64,000 nucleotides of DNA from Stenotrophomonas maltophilia R551-3. GTDB taxonomy: Bacteria > Pseudomonadota > Gammaproteobacteria > Xanthomonadales > Xanthomonadaceae. This document shows positions 42,376 to 51,508 of the stretch, in pieces; position 1 is the stretch's first letter, and the number at the start of each line of letters is the position of its first letter. The position numbers and the translations under genes were made by a program. Where the stretch lies: NCBI RefSeq assembly GCF_000020665.1, contig NC_011071.1, positions 1,664,501 to 1,728,500 on the forward strand. Direction: 5' to 3'. The notes below the pieces were generated by a model, which did no database searches, was not told where the DNA came from, and worked only from the letters and a program-made list of their open reading frames with translations.

Positions 42376-42936
42376 TCAGAACTTCATCGGGTCCATGATC
42401 GCGTCCAGGTTCAAGTGGTCGCAGAACTCGAGGAAATCGTCGCGCAGTGCGGCGATGTGCATGTTGGCTGGCACGCCGATGGTGACCTGCGCGCTGAACA
42501 TTTCCGCACCGGTCTGCATGGCGCGGTAACGCGTGCTCTGCAGGCTCTCGATGGTGATGCCCTGGCGGTCGAAGAAGTCGGCCAGCTGGAACAGAATGCC
42601 CGGCTTGTCGGCGGCGATCACCTCCACGATGTACGGCAGCAGGTTGGACTGCGCCTGCTTGGCCGCGGTGCGGTACCAGACCAGCTTCAGGCCTTCTTCG
42701 CGCTCGAGCCGGGTCAGCATCGCTTCCAGCTTGGCCACCGAATCCCAGGAGCCAGTGGCCAGGGCGGTGACCGAGACATCGCGGCCGACCGTGGCCAGGC
42801 GTGCGTCCACCAGATTGCAGCCGCTGTCGGCAATGCGGCGGGTGACGGACAGCAGGGGGGACTCCGGATGCGTCGTATAGGCGTTGATCAGGAGGTGGTT
42901 TTCGCTCGGCGCGGGGCGCGGGGTGGTGTCGGTCAA
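42376..42936 (-). CDS. gcvR: Glycine cleavage system regulator GcvR-like, two ACT domains
   Basis: A protein of about 186 residues (E. coli GcvR has 190) with two ACT domains: HLLINAYTTHPESPLLSVTR (residues 13-85) and LPYIVEVIAADKPGILFQLA (100-180). GcvR antagonises GcvA control of the glycine cleavage operon when glycine is low. The start is placed at a TTG at 42936 with GGAA before it, because upstream codons look non-coding and no ATG is in frame. It is divergent from dapA, as in E. coli. Confidence 0.85.
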   Translation of the reverse strand: MTDTTPRPAPSENHLLINAYTTHPESPLLSVTRRIADSGCNLVDARLATVGRDVSVTALATGSWDSVAKLEAMLTRLEREEGLKLVWYRTAAKQAQSNLLPYIVEVIAADKPGILFQLADFFDRQGITIESLQSTRYRAMQTGAEMFSAQVTIGVPANMHIAALRDDFLEFCDHLNLDAIMDPMKF

Positions 42937-43008
42937 GGCGATTCCGGGTAATGCATGCGTTAGTCTGAATGCCCGCCAGAGGCGGGGATCCACCGGTGTC
43001 CAGCATAC

Positions 43009-43038
43009 TTGCCCGTGGTTTCGCGCCGCAAGTAACAT
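43009..43038 (+). promoter_or_regulatory. Candidate dapA promoter
   Basis: TTGCCC at 43009-43014 and TAACAT at 43033-43038 with an 18-base spacer, 63 bases before the dapA start. Confidence 0.4.
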
Positions 43039-43100
43039 TCAGGTCGCCCCCGGCCTTTCGTGGCGGGCGTTTTCCCTTTCCAGCCAAGAGCAGCACGTCC

Positions 43101-43994
43101 TTGTCCCTTTCCGGCCTCATCACCGCGCTGGCGACCCCGTTCCGGGCCGACGGCGCCCTCGACCCCGACGGTTGGCAGCGCCTGCTGCATCTGCAACTGG
43201 AAGGTGGTGTCCATGGCGTTGTCGTTGCCGGCTCGACCGGTGAAGCGGCAACCCTCACCGATGCCGAGTACGACCAGCTGCTGGCCAGCGCGGTCGAGCG
43301 CATCGGCGGCCGCATCCCGGTCATGGCCGGTACCGGCCTGTCGGGTACCGCCAAAACCATCGAACAGACCCGCCGCGCCGCCGCGCTCGGTGCCAGCCAC
43401 GCGCTGGTGGTCACCCCGCCGTATGTACGGCCGACCCAGGCCGGCCTGATCGCGCACTACCGCGCCGTCGCCGACCAGGGCGGGCTGCCGGTCGTGCTGT
43501 ACAACGTGCCCGGACGTACCGGTTGCGACATGCAGCCGGAGACCGTGGCCGAGCTGGCCAGCCATCCCAACATCGTCGGCATCAAGGAAGCCGTGGGTGA
43601 CACCGGCCGGGTGCAGGCGCTGCTGGCGTTGCGCAGCGCGCAGTTCGCCGTGCTCAGCGGCGATGACGGTACCGCTGCGCGTTCGATCCGGGCTGGCATC
43701 GATGGCCTGATCTCGGTCGGTTCCAACGTGCTGCCGGGCGCCTATCGCCGGATGTGCGAGCTGGCGGCCGCCCACGACCACGAAGCCACCGAATCATGGG
43801 ATGGGCGCCTGCAGCCGTTCCATGAGTTCTGTGGCGTCGAACCGAACCCGATTCCGGTCAAGGCGCTGCTGCGCCGCATCGGCATCGGCCACGACCTGCG
43901 CCTGCCGCTGCTGCCGTTGTCGGCAGTGCATCATCCGGCTGCCGATCACCTTGCCGGCGACATCGCCGCCCTCGAAGCCCTTTCCAGCCACTGA
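43101..43994 (+). CDS. dapA: 4-hydroxy-tetrahydrodipicolinate synthase
   Basis: A 297-residue aldolase-fold enzyme that condenses pyruvate with aspartate semialdehyde, the first step to lysine and diaminopimelate. The Schiff-base lysine is in [11 protein letters not shown], and the catalytic tyrosine is in [11 protein letters not shown]. The N-terminal motif reads GSTGEAATL, so the threonine equivalent to E. coli Thr44 is serine. The start is a TTG at 43101 (preceded by AAGAG) because the longer frame upstream is non-coding in character. It is followed 32 bases later by the BamC-like lipoprotein gene, as dapA-bamC in E. coli. Confidence 0.95.
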   Translation: MSLSGLITALATPFRADGALDPDGWQRLLHLQLEGGVHGVVVAGSTGEAATLTDAEYDQLLASAVERIGGRIPVMAGTGLSGTAKTIEQTRRAAALGASHALVVTPPYVRPTQAGLIAHYRAVADQGGLPVVLYNVPGRTGCDMQPETVAELASHPNIVGIKEAVGDTGRVQALLALRSAQFAVLSGDDGTAARSIRAGIDGLISVGSNVLPGAYRRMCELAAAHDHEATESWDGRLQPFHEFCGVEPNPIPVKALLRRIGIGHDLRLPLLPLSAVHHPAADHLAGDIAALEALSSH

Positions 43995-44026
43995 CCTTTC
44001 GTCTTGGTCTGACCCAGGAGATTCAC

Positions 44027-44542
44027 ATGCGTCAATCCGTTTCCACTGTCCGCGTGCTGTCCTACGCCCTGCTTGCTGTGGCCGTCGCCGCCGGCACCAC
44101 CGGTTGCTTCAAGCGTGGCGTCAAGGGCGACTACGCCTTGGCGCCGGAAATGCGTCCGCTGGAAGTGCCGCCGGACCTGAACCTGCCGGCCACCACCGGT
44201 GACAACAAGCTGCCGGCTGCGGCTTCGGTGACCAAGCCGGCTGCGCCGGTTGCGGCGGCTCCGGCCGTGGGCAACACCGGCTTCACCATTGCCGGAGGCA
44301 AGGATGAAGCCTTTGCCAAGGTGGGTACCGCGCTGGAAGGCGTGGAAGGCGTGACCATCGCCAGCCGCGCGCAGCTGCTGGGCTCGTACGACGTGGCCTA
44401 CGAAGGCAGCAACTTCCTGGTGCGTGTGGTTGCCGTCGACGCCGGTGCTTACATCTCCGCGGTCGACCCGCGTGGCCTGCCGGCCACCGCCGAGGCCCCG
44501 GTGAAGCTGATTGCCGCGCTGAAGGCGAAGCTGGCGCAGTAA
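44027..44542 (+). CDS. BamC/NlpB-like lipoprotein
   Basis: A 171-residue protein with a lipoprotein signal (SYALLAVAVAAGTTGC, Cys near residue 27). A DYALAPEMRPLEVPPDLNLP segment follows that resembles the unstructured N-terminus of BamC, then a proline/alanine-rich linker and a single small domain (FAKVGTALEGVEGVTIASRA). BamC is an accessory lipoprotein of the outer-membrane protein assembly machine. It lacks the second helix-grip domain of E. coli BamC (344 residues), so it is a short version. Position after dapA supports the assignment. Confidence 0.75.
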   Translation: MRQSVSTVRVLSYALLAVAVAAGTTGCFKRGVKGDYALAPEMRPLEVPPDLNLPATTGDNKLPAAASVTKPAAPVAAAPAVGNTGFTIAGGKDEAFAKVGTALEGVEGVTIASRAQLLGSYDVAYEGSNFLVRVVAVDAGAYISAVDPRGLPATAEAPVKLIAALKAKLAQ

Positions 44543-44586
44543 GCGCGGGTCGGGTGGGGGCGGGCCCAGGTCCGCACCTGCCTTGG

Positions 44587-44655
44587 GTAGCGCCGGGCCA
44601 TGCCCGGCGAGCGTGAAGCGCGGCCCAGGATCCGCCGGGCATGGCCCGGCGCTAT
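44587..44655. repeat. Inverted SMAG-type repeat pair
   Basis: The left copy begins GTAGCGCCGGGCCATGCCCG and the right copy is its inverted complement ending GGCGCTAT. It lies between the convergent BamC-like and fdxA genes. Confidence 0.8.
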
Positions 44656-44656
44656 C

Positions 44657-44685
44657 GAAAAAAAGGGCGCCGATGGCGCCCTTTT
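44657..44685. terminator. Bidirectional rho-independent terminator
   Basis: GGGCGCC pairs with GGCGCCC around GAT. It is flanked by a run of As on the left and Ts on the right, so it serves both strands, between the BamC-like gene and fdxA. Confidence 0.85.
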
Positions 44686-44706
44686 CCTTGCCGCAACAAG
44701 CGCTTC

Positions 44707-45030
44707 TCAGCGCTCCAGCAGCTTCAGCTTGTCCGGCTTGCCGTCCCATTCGCCGGCGTCGGCAGGTGGGTCCTTGCGCACGGTCAGCACCGGCCATTCT
44801 TTGGCCAGTTCGGCATTGAGGGCGACGAAGCTTTCCTGGCCGGCGGGGACATCGTCCTCCGGGAAGATCGCATTGACCGGGCACTCCGGTTCGCAGAGGG
44901 TGCAGTCGATGCACTCATCCGGGTCGATCACCAGGAAGTTCGGGCCTTCGTGGAAACAATCCACGGGGCACACTTCCACGCAATCGGTGTGTTTGCACTT
45001 GATGCAGTTTTCGGTGACGACAAAGGGCAT
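44707..45030 (-). CDS. fdxA: Seven-iron ferredoxin
   Basis: A 107-residue ferredoxin with the cysteine pattern for one [3Fe-4S] and one [4Fe-4S] cluster: [18 protein letters not shown] (residues 9-26) and [16 protein letters not shown]. The C-terminal extension ([20 protein letters not shown]) is typical of proteobacterial FdxA. It is a soluble electron carrier; the partner is unknown. A TAGAAT -10-like sequence lies at 45069-45064 on the minus strand. Confidence 0.96.
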   Translation of the reverse strand: MPFVVTENCIKCKHTDCVEVCPVDCFHEGPNFLVIDPDECIDCTLCEPECPVNAIFPEDDVPAGQESFVALNAELAKEWPVLTVRKDPPADAGEWDGKPDKLKLLER

Positions 45031-45221
45031 GGGCTGGGGGTGGATCGATTCCTGAACCCGACAATTCTAGAACAGGTTGGCCCCCGGTGTCGGCGCAGGG
45101 CGGAAAACGGGCGTCTGGCAGGCCCGGCCATGGCTGGTTGGCGGCAGGGCAACGCCCATGCGACGCTGTGGCGCAGCCGGTCATCCGCGATGGCCGGCGC
45201 CCCTTCCCAGCAGGAACGTCC

Positions 45222-46646
45222 ATGTCCCAGATCCAGACCGGATCCGCCTTGCACCGCGGTGAGAACACCGCGTTCATCGTCCTGATCAGCTGCGTGGCCA
45301 CCCTCGGTGGATTCCTGTTCGGCTTCGACAGTGGTGTCATCAACGGCACGGTTGATGGCCTGCGCCAGGCCTTCAATTCCAGTGAGGCGGCGCTGGGCTT
45401 CGAAGTCGCCTCGATGCTGCTGGGCTGCGCGATCGGTGCATTCCTGGCCGGTTGGCTGGGCGACCGCCTGGGCCGTCGCGGCGTGCTGATCGTGTCCGCG
45501 CTGTTGTTCCTGGTCTCGGCGCTGGGTGCCGGTGCTGCGCATGCCTCCTGGCTGTTCATCGCCGCACGCGTGCTCGGCGGATTCGCAGTGGGCGCTGCCA
45601 GTGTGATGTCGCCGGCCTACATTGCCGAAGTGGCGTCGGCACGCTATCGCGGTCGCCTGGCCACGGTGCAGCAGATGGCGATCATCTGCGGCCTGTTTGC
45701 CGCCTTCCTCAGCAATTACCTGCTGGCCCGTGCCGCCGGGGCCTCCACCGAGCCATTGTGGCTGGGGTATGAGGCCTGGCGCTGGATGTTCTGGATGCAG
45801 GCGCTGCCGTCGGGCCTGTTCCTGCTGCTGTTGCTGGTGATCCCGGAGAGCCCGCGCTTCCTGGTGCTGAAGGGTCGGCAGGCGCAGGCGAGGGCGGTGC
45901 TGGCACGGTTGTATGGCGAGGACGCGGCGGTGGCCAAGCAGGCCGAGATCGAGGCCAGCCTGGCCCAGGACCAGCACAAGCCTCGCTTCGGCGATCTGCT
46001 CGACAAGGCCACCGGCAAACTGCGCCCGATCCTCTGGGTGGGCATCGTCCTGGCGATGTTCCAGCAGCTGGTTGGCATCAACGTGGTGTTCTACTACGGC
46101 GCGGTGCTGTGGCAGGCGGTGGGCTTCTCGGAAAGCGACGCGCTCCTGATCAATGTGTTGTCCGGTGGGCTGAGCATCGGTGCCTGCCTGCTGACCGTGC
46201 TGCTGATCGACCGCATCGGGCGCAAGCCGCTGCTGTGGATCGGCTCGGTCGGCATGTCGGTGGCGCTGGTGCTGATGGTGGTCGCCTTCGCCAGCGGCAG
46301 CCTGGTCGACGGTCGCCTGCAGCTGTCCGATGGCATGGGCCGGCTGGCCCTGGTTGCGGCCAATGCCTACGTGGTGTTCTTCAACATGTCCTGGGGCCCG
46401 GTGATGTGGGTGATGCTGGGTGAGATGTTCCCCAACCAGATCCGCGGCCCGGCGCTGGCGGTGGCCGGCGCGGCGCAATGGACCTCGAACTTCGCCATCA
46501 CCGTGACCTTCCCGATGCTGCTTGCCGGCATCGGCCTGGCCGGTGCCTACGGCATCTATATGGTCGTGGCGATCCTTTCGATCTTCTTCGTGGTCCGCTA
46601 CGTGCGCGAGACCAAGGGCAAGGAACTGGAGCAGATGGAAGGCTGA
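45222..46646 (+). CDS. Sugar porter family MFS transporter
   Basis: A 474-residue permease with twelve membrane segments and sugar-porter signatures: GGFLFGFDSGVINGTVDGL, DRLGRRGVLIVSA, PESPRFLVLKGRQ, QQLVGINVVFYYGAVLW and DRIGRKPLLWIGS. It resembles proton-coupled glucose, xylose or galactose transporters (XylE/GalP-like); the QQLVGIN motif fits a hexose. The ATG at 45222 follows AGGA at eight bases; the frame is open for 45 more codons upstream without transporter similarity. No catabolic gene is adjacent, though the Entner-Doudoroff operon is 12 kb away. Confidence 0.93.
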   Translation: MSQIQTGSALHRGENTAFIVLISCVATLGGFLFGFDSGVINGTVDGLRQAFNSSEAALGFEVASMLLGCAIGAFLAGWLGDRLGRRGVLIVSALLFLVSALGAGAAHASWLFIAARVLGGFAVGAASVMSPAYIAEVASARYRGRLATVQQMAIICGLFAAFLSNYLLARAAGASTEPLWLGYEAWRWMFWMQALPSGLFLLLLLVIPESPRFLVLKGRQAQARAVLARLYGEDAAVAKQAEIEASLAQDQHKPRFGDLLDKATGKLRPILWVGIVLAMFQQLVGINVVFYYGAVLWQAVGFSESDALLINVLSGGLSIGACLLTVLLIDRIGRKPLLWIGSVGMSVALVLMVVAFASGSLVDGRLQLSDGMGRLALVAANAYVVFFNMSWGPVMWVMLGEMFPNQIRGPALAVAGAAQWTSNFAITVTFPMLLAGIGLAGAYGIYMVVAILSIFFVVRYVRETKGKELEQMEG

Positions 46647-46696
46647 CGAGTTACAGCTTCGGTTGCATCCAGTTGGCGCCTGATTGTCCCGAGTTT

Positions 46697-46800
46697 GAGG
46701 GGGCAGGCCGCCCTCTCCAGGACACGCAAAAGCCCATCCATGGTGCTCGATGGCGCCATCCATGGCGCCAACGGTCCTGGAGAGGGCGGCCTGCCCCCTC
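46697..46800. repeat. Structured palindromic element E, short form
   Basis: Arms 46697-46723 and 46774-46800 are 27 bases and perfectly complementary. The core, read on the minus strand, runs CGTTGGCGCCATGGATGGCG and ends GATGGGCTTTTGCGT. It belongs to the same core family as elements A-D and F with a different stem sequence. Confidence 0.85.
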
Positions 46801-46875
46801 CTGACAGTTTCATGGTGCGTGCGGACGCGGCGAAGCGCTGGTCGGTTGTTGCCGGGGTTCGCGGGAAACCGTCCA

Positions 46876-47061
46876 GAGCCGGTGGGGTCACCCAGGGCGG
46901 GACCGTTGGCGCCATGGGTTGGGCGCATGCGCCCGACGGGTTGGGCAGGAGCCCAACCCCGGTCTTGCGGTGTGCGCAGGACAGCGCACGCGAGCAAGGC
47001 GCCATCGAGCCCCCATGGATGGGTTCACGGCGTGTCCTGCCCTGGGTGACCCCACCGGCTC
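46876..47061. repeat. Structured palindromic element F, long form
   Basis: Arms 46876-46903 and 47034-47061 pair at 27 of 28 positions. The core starts CGTTGGCGCCATG and ends GATGGGTTCACGGCGT. It is interrupted by the three-hairpin insert also seen in element A (GGGTTGGGCAGGAGCCCAAC followed by CGGTCTTGCGGTGTGCGC and its partner). Confidence 0.85.
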
Positions 47062-47125
47062 AAGCCGATTGCAGGGAAGCGCCGATGCGACCAACCCGAC
47101 CGCAGTCACTGCAATCCCGGAAAAC

Positions 47126-47155
47126 AGAAAAGCCCGCACAAGGGCGGGCTTTTTC
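47126..47155. terminator. Terminator downstream of tRNA-Glu
   Basis: AAGCCCGC pairs with GCGGGCTT with T-rich sequence on both strands. On the minus strand it ends the tRNA-Glu transcript 19 bases after the CCA. Confidence 0.8.
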
Positions 47156-47173
47156 GGTTCCTGCTGCGGCGAC

Positions 47174-47248
47174 TGGTGCTCCCTAGGGGACTCGAACCCC
47201 TGTTTTAGCCTTGAGAGGGCCACGTCCTAACCACTAGACGAAGGGAGC
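47174..47248 (-). tRNA. tRNA-Glu (anticodon CTC)
   Basis: 75 bases including encoded CCA. The acceptor starts GCTCCCTTCGTCTAG, the anticodon loop is CTCTCAA, and the T-arm is AGGGGTTCGAGTCCCC. The CTC anticodon reads GAG codons. Confidence 0.95.
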
Positions 47249-47276
47249 AGTGTGTCGCTGCCGATGCAGGAGCGCT

Positions 47277-47305
47277 AGTATATGCACCTCGATGCCATTG
47301 GGCAA
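47277..47305 (-). promoter_or_regulatory. tRNA-Glu promoter
   Basis: On the minus strand TTGCCC (47305-47300) and TATACT (47282-47277) lie 17 bases apart, 29 bases before the tRNA 5' end. The promoter overlaps the first codons of the divergent pcnB gene. Confidence 0.65.
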
Positions 47306-48677
47306 TCCCGAAACTTCAACCGGAAGCGCCAACATCATTTCCTCTGCTCCATCACCGTTCAGCCTGCGCGTCATCCCGCGCGACCAGCACACGATCTCCC
47401 GCAAGGACATCAGCCCGAACGCCCTGCGCGTGCTTTATCGCCTGCGCGATGCCGGCTTCGGCGCCTACCTTGTGGGTGGCGCGGTGCGCGATCTGCTGGT
47501 CAATGGCCAACCCAAGGATTTCGACGTGGCCACCGATGCCACGCCCGAGCAGGTCAAGCAGTTGTTCCGCAACTGCCGCCTGATCGGCCGCCGATTCCGC
47601 CTGGCCCATGTTGTGTTCGGCCGCGAGATCATCGAAGTGGCCACGTTCCGTGCCAACAGCGATGACGGCAGCGGCGACCGCGAGATGGAAAACGGCATGC
47701 TCGTGCGCGACAACGTGTACGGCACCATCGAAGACGACGCCATCCGCCGCGACTTCACCTGCAACGCCCTGTATTACGCCATCGAGGACTTCTCGGTGCG
47801 TGACTACACCGGCGGCTTCGAAGACGTGCAGGCACGCCTGATGAAGTTGATCGGCGACCCGGTGCAGCGCTACCAGGAAGATCCGGTGCGCATGCTGCGT
47901 GCGGTGCGCCTGGCGGCCAAGCTTGGTTTCCAGATCGAAGAGGGCACCGCCGCACCGATCCCGCAGTTGGCCAGCTTGCTCAACGAGGCCGCGCCGGCGC
48001 GTCTGTTCGAGGAAGTGCTCAAGCTGTTCCTGTCCGGGCACGGCGTGGCCAGCTTCGAAGGCCTGGAGCGTTACGGCCTGCTGGACGTGCTGTTCCCGGA
48101 AAGCGCCAAGGCCCTCAAGTCCAACCGCACCGGCGCGCTGCGCCGCATGCTGGTGGAAGGCCTGGCCAATACCGATGCGCGCGTGGCCAATGACGAGCCG
48201 GTCTCGCCGGCGTTCCTGTTCGCGCTGCTGCTGTGGCCGGCGTACTGCCGTGCACAGGCGACCCTGCTCAAGCAGGGCGTGGCGCCGGAAGAAGCGCAGC
48301 GTCGCGCCGCCGACCGCGTCACCGTGCAGCAGCTGAGCACCATCGCATTGCCGCGCCGCTTCTCGCTGCCGATGCAGGAGATCTGGCTGCTGCAGTCGCG
48401 CTTCGGTTCGCGCCAGCGCAAGCGCGTGTTCCGCACCCTGACCCACCCGCGCTTCCGCGCCGCGTTCGATTTCCTGGCCCTGCGCCAGGTGGCCTCGGCC
48501 GAGCACGAGGCCGATGTCGCGTTCTGGCGCGAAGCGCAGGCGCAATCCGGGCATGAGCTGGAATCGTCGCTGGATTCGCTGCACCACGAGGGCGTTGACG
48601 AAGAGGGTGGGGCGCCGCGCAAGCGCCGCCGTCGCCGTCGCCGTCCGGGTGCCCCGGCTGGTGCTGCGGGCGAGTAA
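47292..48677 (+). CDS. pcnB: Poly(A) polymerase I
   Basis: A 461-residue nucleotidyltransferase that adds poly(A) tails to RNA 3' ends and promotes decay. The PcnB pattern is clear: IPRDQHTISRKDISPNALRV, LVGGAVRDLLVNGQPKDFDV, the FRNCRLIGRRFRLAHVVFG region and DAIRRDFTCNALYY. The C-terminus ends in an arginine-rich tail (RKRRRRRRR). The ATG at 47292 is the best start though it has no good ribosome site; the conserved region begins about 27 residues later. folK follows three bases after the stop. Confidence 0.94.
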   Translation: MPLGNPETSTGSANIISSAPSPFSLRVIPRDQHTISRKDISPNALRVLYRLRDAGFGAYLVGGAVRDLLVNGQPKDFDVATDATPEQVKQLFRNCRLIGRRFRLAHVVFGREIIEVATFRANSDDGSGDREMENGMLVRDNVYGTIEDDAIRRDFTCNALYYAIEDFSVRDYTGGFEDVQARLMKLIGDPVQRYQEDPVRMLRAVRLAAKLGFQIEEGTAAPIPQLASLLNEAAPARLFEEVLKLFLSGHGVASFEGLERYGLLDVLFPESAKALKSNRTGALRRMLVEGLANTDARVANDEPVSPAFLFALLLWPAYCRAQATLLKQGVAPEEAQRRAADRVTVQQLSTIALPRRFSLPMQEIWLLQSRFGSRQRKRVFRTLTHPRFRAAFDFLALRQVASAEHEADVAFWREAQAQSGHELESSLDSLHHEGVDEEGGAPRKRRRRRRRPGAPAGAAGE

Positions 48678-48680
48678 GCG

Positions 48681-49166
48681 ATGACCCTTGCCTGGATCGG
48701 CCTCGGCGCCAACCTTGGCGACGCGGCTGCAACCGTCCGCGCAGCGATTGCTGCGCTGGATGGCCTGCCCGGCACCCGCGTGGACAGGGCGTCGCGCCTG
48801 TACGCCACGCCGGCCTGGGGCAATGAAGACCAGCCGCCGTTCGTCAACGCGGTGGCTGCGGTCGAAACCGATCTGCCGGCCGACGAACTGCTGCAGGCGA
48901 TGCTGTCGCTGGAGCGGCACTTCGGCCGCGTACGCGATCCGCAGGTGCACTGGGGGCCGCGCGCGCTGGATCTCGACCTGCTGCTGCATGGCGCGCAGGT
49001 GATCGATCAGCCCGGCCTGCAGGTGCCGCATCCCTATATGCACGAACGCGCCTTCGTATTGGTGCCGCTGGCCGAAATCGCGCCGGATCTGGCCATTCCC
49101 GGCCACGGCCGCGTGCAGGATGCAGTGATGCGGGTGGATGCCTGCGGGATCGCGCCGATAGGGTGA
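48681..49166 (+). CDS. folK: 2-amino-4-hydroxy-6-hydroxymethyldihydropteridine pyrophosphokinase
   Basis: A 161-residue enzyme transferring pyrophosphate from ATP to hydroxymethyl-dihydropterin in folate synthesis. It shows [13 protein letters not shown] at the N-terminus, [12 protein letters not shown], and the HPPK signature [15 protein letters not shown] with [18 protein letters not shown]. The gene lies between pcnB and panB, the usual gammaproteobacterial order pcnB-folK-panB-panC. Confidence 0.96.
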   Translation: MTLAWIGLGANLGDAAATVRAAIAALDGLPGTRVDRASRLYATPAWGNEDQPPFVNAVAAVETDLPADELLQAMLSLERHFGRVRDPQVHWGPRALDLDLLLHGAQVIDQPGLQVPHPYMHERAFVLVPLAEIAPDLAIPGHGRVQDAVMRVDACGIAPIG

Positions 49167-49200
49167 TAATGCCCGGGTTATCTCCCCCGGTTATCAGCAC

Positions 49201-50016
49201 ATGAGCACCCACGCAGACAGCAAGCCCTGGACCGTTCCCGCACTGGCCGAGGCCAAGCGCAATGGCCAGAAGCTGGTCATGTTGACCGCCTACGACGCCG
49301 GCTTCGCCCGCACTTTCGATGCCAACGGTGTCGACCTGATCCTGATCGGCGATTCGCTGGGCATGGTCGTGCAGGGTCATGACTCCACCTTGCCGGTGAC
49401 CGTGGCCGACATGGTCTACCACACCCGCGCCGTGGCCCGCGTGCTGCAGCGCGCGCTGCTGGTGGCCGACCTGCCGTTCGGCGCCGATGCCACCCCGGAG
49501 CGCGCGCTGGATGCCTCGCTGCAGCTGCTGCAGGCCGGCGCGGAGATGGTCAAGATCGAAGGTGCCGGCTTCAAGGTCGACATCATCCGCTACCTGGTCG
49601 AACGCGAGATTCCGGTCTGCGCGCATCTGGGCCTGACCCCGCAGTCGGTGCTGCGCCTGGGCGGCTTCAAGATCCAGGGCCGTGGCGATGCTGCGCGCCA
49701 GCTGGTGGAAGATGCCAGGGCCGTGGCTGCTGCCGGCGCCAGCATCATGGTGCTCGAATGCGTGCCGACTCCGGTCGCCGCCGAAGTCACCGCTGCGGTG
49801 GACGTGCCGACCATCGGCATCGGTGCCGGCCCGCAGTGCGATGGCCAGGTACTGGTGCTGCACGATTTCCTCGGCCTGGACAGCGGCCATCGCCGTCCGA
49901 AGTTCGTCAAGGACTTCCTCGCCGAAGGCGGTTCGGTGGCCGGTGCCACCCGCGCCTATGCCGACGCCGTGCGCGACGGCAGCTTCCCCGACGAACAGCA
50001 CGCCTACGCCCAATGA
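49201..50016 (+). CDS. panB: 3-methyl-2-oxobutanoate hydroxymethyltransferase
   Basis: A 271-residue TIM-barrel enzyme that makes ketopantoate from alpha-ketoisovalerate with methylene-tetrahydrofolate. Motifs are [54 protein letters not shown] and [10 protein letters not shown]. Being next to folK links folate cofactor supply to pantothenate synthesis. The stop overlaps the panC start by ATGA. Confidence 0.97.
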   Translation: MSTHADSKPWTVPALAEAKRNGQKLVMLTAYDAGFARTFDANGVDLILIGDSLGMVVQGHDSTLPVTVADMVYHTRAVARVLQRALLVADLPFGADATPERALDASLQLLQAGAEMVKIEGAGFKVDIIRYLVEREIPVCAHLGLTPQSVLRLGGFKIQGRGDAARQLVEDARAVAAAGASIMVLECVPTPVAAEVTAAVDVPTIGIGAGPQCDGQVLVLHDFLGLDSGHRRPKFVKDFLAEGGSVAGATRAYADAVRDGSFPDEQHAYAQ

Positions 50017-50852
50017 TCCAGACCTTCAACGAGCTCGGCGCACTGCGCGGGCAGATCGCCGAGTGGAAGCGCGAAGGCCTTCGCGTTGCGCTGGTGCCGA
50101 CCATGGGCAACCTGCACGGGGGCCACCACTCGCTGGTGACCCTGGCCCGCCAGTACGCCGACAAGGTGGTGGCAAGCATCTTCGTGAACCCGACCCAGTT
50201 CGGCCCCAACGAGGATTTCAGCCGCTACCCGCGCACGCCCGAGGCCGACGTGGCCGGGTTGGAGCAGGCCGGCTGCGATGCGGTGTGGCTGCCCAGCGTC
50301 GAGGCGATGTACCCGCTGGGCGTGGACAAGACCACGCGCATGCACGCGCCGGGTGTCAGTGAAGTGCTGGAGGGCGCCAGCCGCCCGGGTCACTTCGATG
50401 GCGTCTGCACGGTGGTCGCGCGCCTGTTCCTGCAGGTGCAGCCGGACGCGGCCGTGTTTGGTCGCAAGGACTACCAGCAGCTGGCCGTCATCAAGCAGAT
50501 GGTGGCCGAGCTGTCGTTCCCGATCCAGATCGTCGGCGCGGACATCGTGCGTGACGACGATGGCCTGGCCAAGAGCTCGCGCAACCAGTACCTGAGCGCC
50601 GAACAGCGCCCGGTCGCGACCAGCATCCACCGCACCCTGCTGGGCATGCGCGAGGGCTACGTTGCTGGCCAGTCGCGCGCGCAGATCGAGGCCGACGCAA
50701 CGGCCGCGCTGCAGGCGGATGGTTTCCAGGTCGACTACGCCGTGTTGCGCACACCGGAACTGGCCGAGCCGACCTTCGATGGCGGCGGCCGTGTAGCGCT
50801 GATCGCCGCGCGCCTGGGTACGACCCGGTTGATCGACAACCTGGAATTCTGA
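50013..50852 (+). CDS. panC: Pantoate-beta-alanine ligase
   Basis: A 279-residue ligase joining pantoate and beta-alanine using ATP. It has the nucleotide-binding HxGH motif in [66 protein letters not shown] and the KMSKS-like KSSRNQYLS. The ATG at 50013 overlaps the panB stop. The longer frame upstream is a shadow of panB. Confidence 0.97.
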   Translation: MIQTFNELGALRGQIAEWKREGLRVALVPTMGNLHGGHHSLVTLARQYADKVVASIFVNPTQFGPNEDFSRYPRTPEADVAGLEQAGCDAVWLPSVEAMYPLGVDKTTRMHAPGVSEVLEGASRPGHFDGVCTVVARLFLQVQPDAAVFGRKDYQQLAVIKQMVAELSFPIQIVGADIVRDDDGLAKSSRNQYLSAEQRPVATSIHRTLLGMREGYVAGQSRAQIEADATAALQADGFQVDYAVLRTPELAEPTFDGGGRVALIAARLGTTRLIDNLEF

Positions 50853-50923
50853 GCCGCCAAGCGCAGCATGGGAGGGCGCCCACAACGGGCGCCTTTCACC
50901 TTCCCACGGACGGGAGATCGGAA

Positions 50924-51421
50924 ATGAAGACCCCCACCACTGATACCGGCCGCCTTGCCCAGGCCTCGATCCTGGCGGTGCTGGCGGCCGGCATGCTGCC
51001 GGCCCAGCTGTTTGGCGGCCTGTTGTTCGCGCTCGAATTCCGGCGCACGCCGGTGCCCGCGCTCACCGGGGCTGGGCTGATGTTCGTGCTGGCCGCCTGC
51101 AACGCGATCGCCGTGCTGCTGCCGATGGCGCTGATCCTGCAGTCTCAGCAGCGCCTGCGCCGGATCGGGTTCGTCCTGGTCGGGTTTGGGCTGGGCGCGT
51201 TGGCCATGGCCACGTGCGCCTGGCCGGGCGCGGACAACGGCCCGCTGCTGCAGCGCCTGCGCTATGTCGACACCTTCGACGTGATCAGCTACGGCCTGAC
51301 GGTGCTGGCCGCAGGGGGCTTCGGCGTGGTCGCCGGGCTGGCCTTCCACACGGTCTTCCGCCTGTCGCTGCACGGCACTTCCGGCGCTGTCCCGGCAGTC
51401 CCGCCGGGCGAGGGCGCCTGA
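50924..51421 (+). CDS. Hypothetical membrane protein between panC and panD
   Basis: A 165-residue protein with four hydrophobic segments: ASILAVLAAGMLPAQLFGGL (residues 14-33), ALTGAGLMFVLAACNAIAVL (48-67), IGFVLVGFGLGALAMATCAW (82-101) and ISYGLTVLAAGGFGVVAGLA (120-139). No family was recognised. It lies 71 bases after panC and 87 bases before panD, on the same strand, so it may be co-transcribed with panBC. A role in the pathway is not shown. Confidence 0.65.
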   Translation: MKTPTTDTGRLAQASILAVLAAGMLPAQLFGGLLFALEFRRTPVPALTGAGLMFVLAACNAIAVLLPMALILQSQQRLRRIGFVLVGFGLGALAMATCAWPGADNGPLLQRLRYVDTFDVISYGLTVLAAGGFGVVAGLAFHTVFRLSLHGTSGAVPAVPPGEGA

Positions 51422-51449
51422 ACGGCCTTCAGCGTCCTGCCGCAGGCCC

Positions 51450-51477
51450 CTGACGACAGCCAAGCGGGTGCTAGAAT
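51450..51477 (+). promoter_or_regulatory. Candidate panD-pgi promoter
   Basis: CTGACG at 51450-51455 and TAGAAT at 51472-51477, 16 bases apart, 31 bases before the panD ATG. Confidence 0.5.
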
Positions 51478-51508
51478 CCGCTCTTTCCTTTGCCGTTGCA
51501 GCGCCCCC

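Larger units (their letters stand above)
46647..47173. repeat. Intergenic region with palindromic elements E and F, no gene
   Basis: These 527 bases between the sugar porter and tRNA-Glu hold two structured palindromic elements back to back and the tRNA terminator. I found no gene with convincing coding character. Confidence 0.7.

Noticed and set aside
40393..42951. An 852-codon open frame antisense to PhoH, PrxQ and GcvR genes
   Set aside because: It spans three well-identified genes and their spacers, which a real gene would not.
44928..46997. A 689-codon open frame antisense to the sugar porter
   Set aside because: Low-complexity His/Gln-rich product running into palindromic repeats; no domain.
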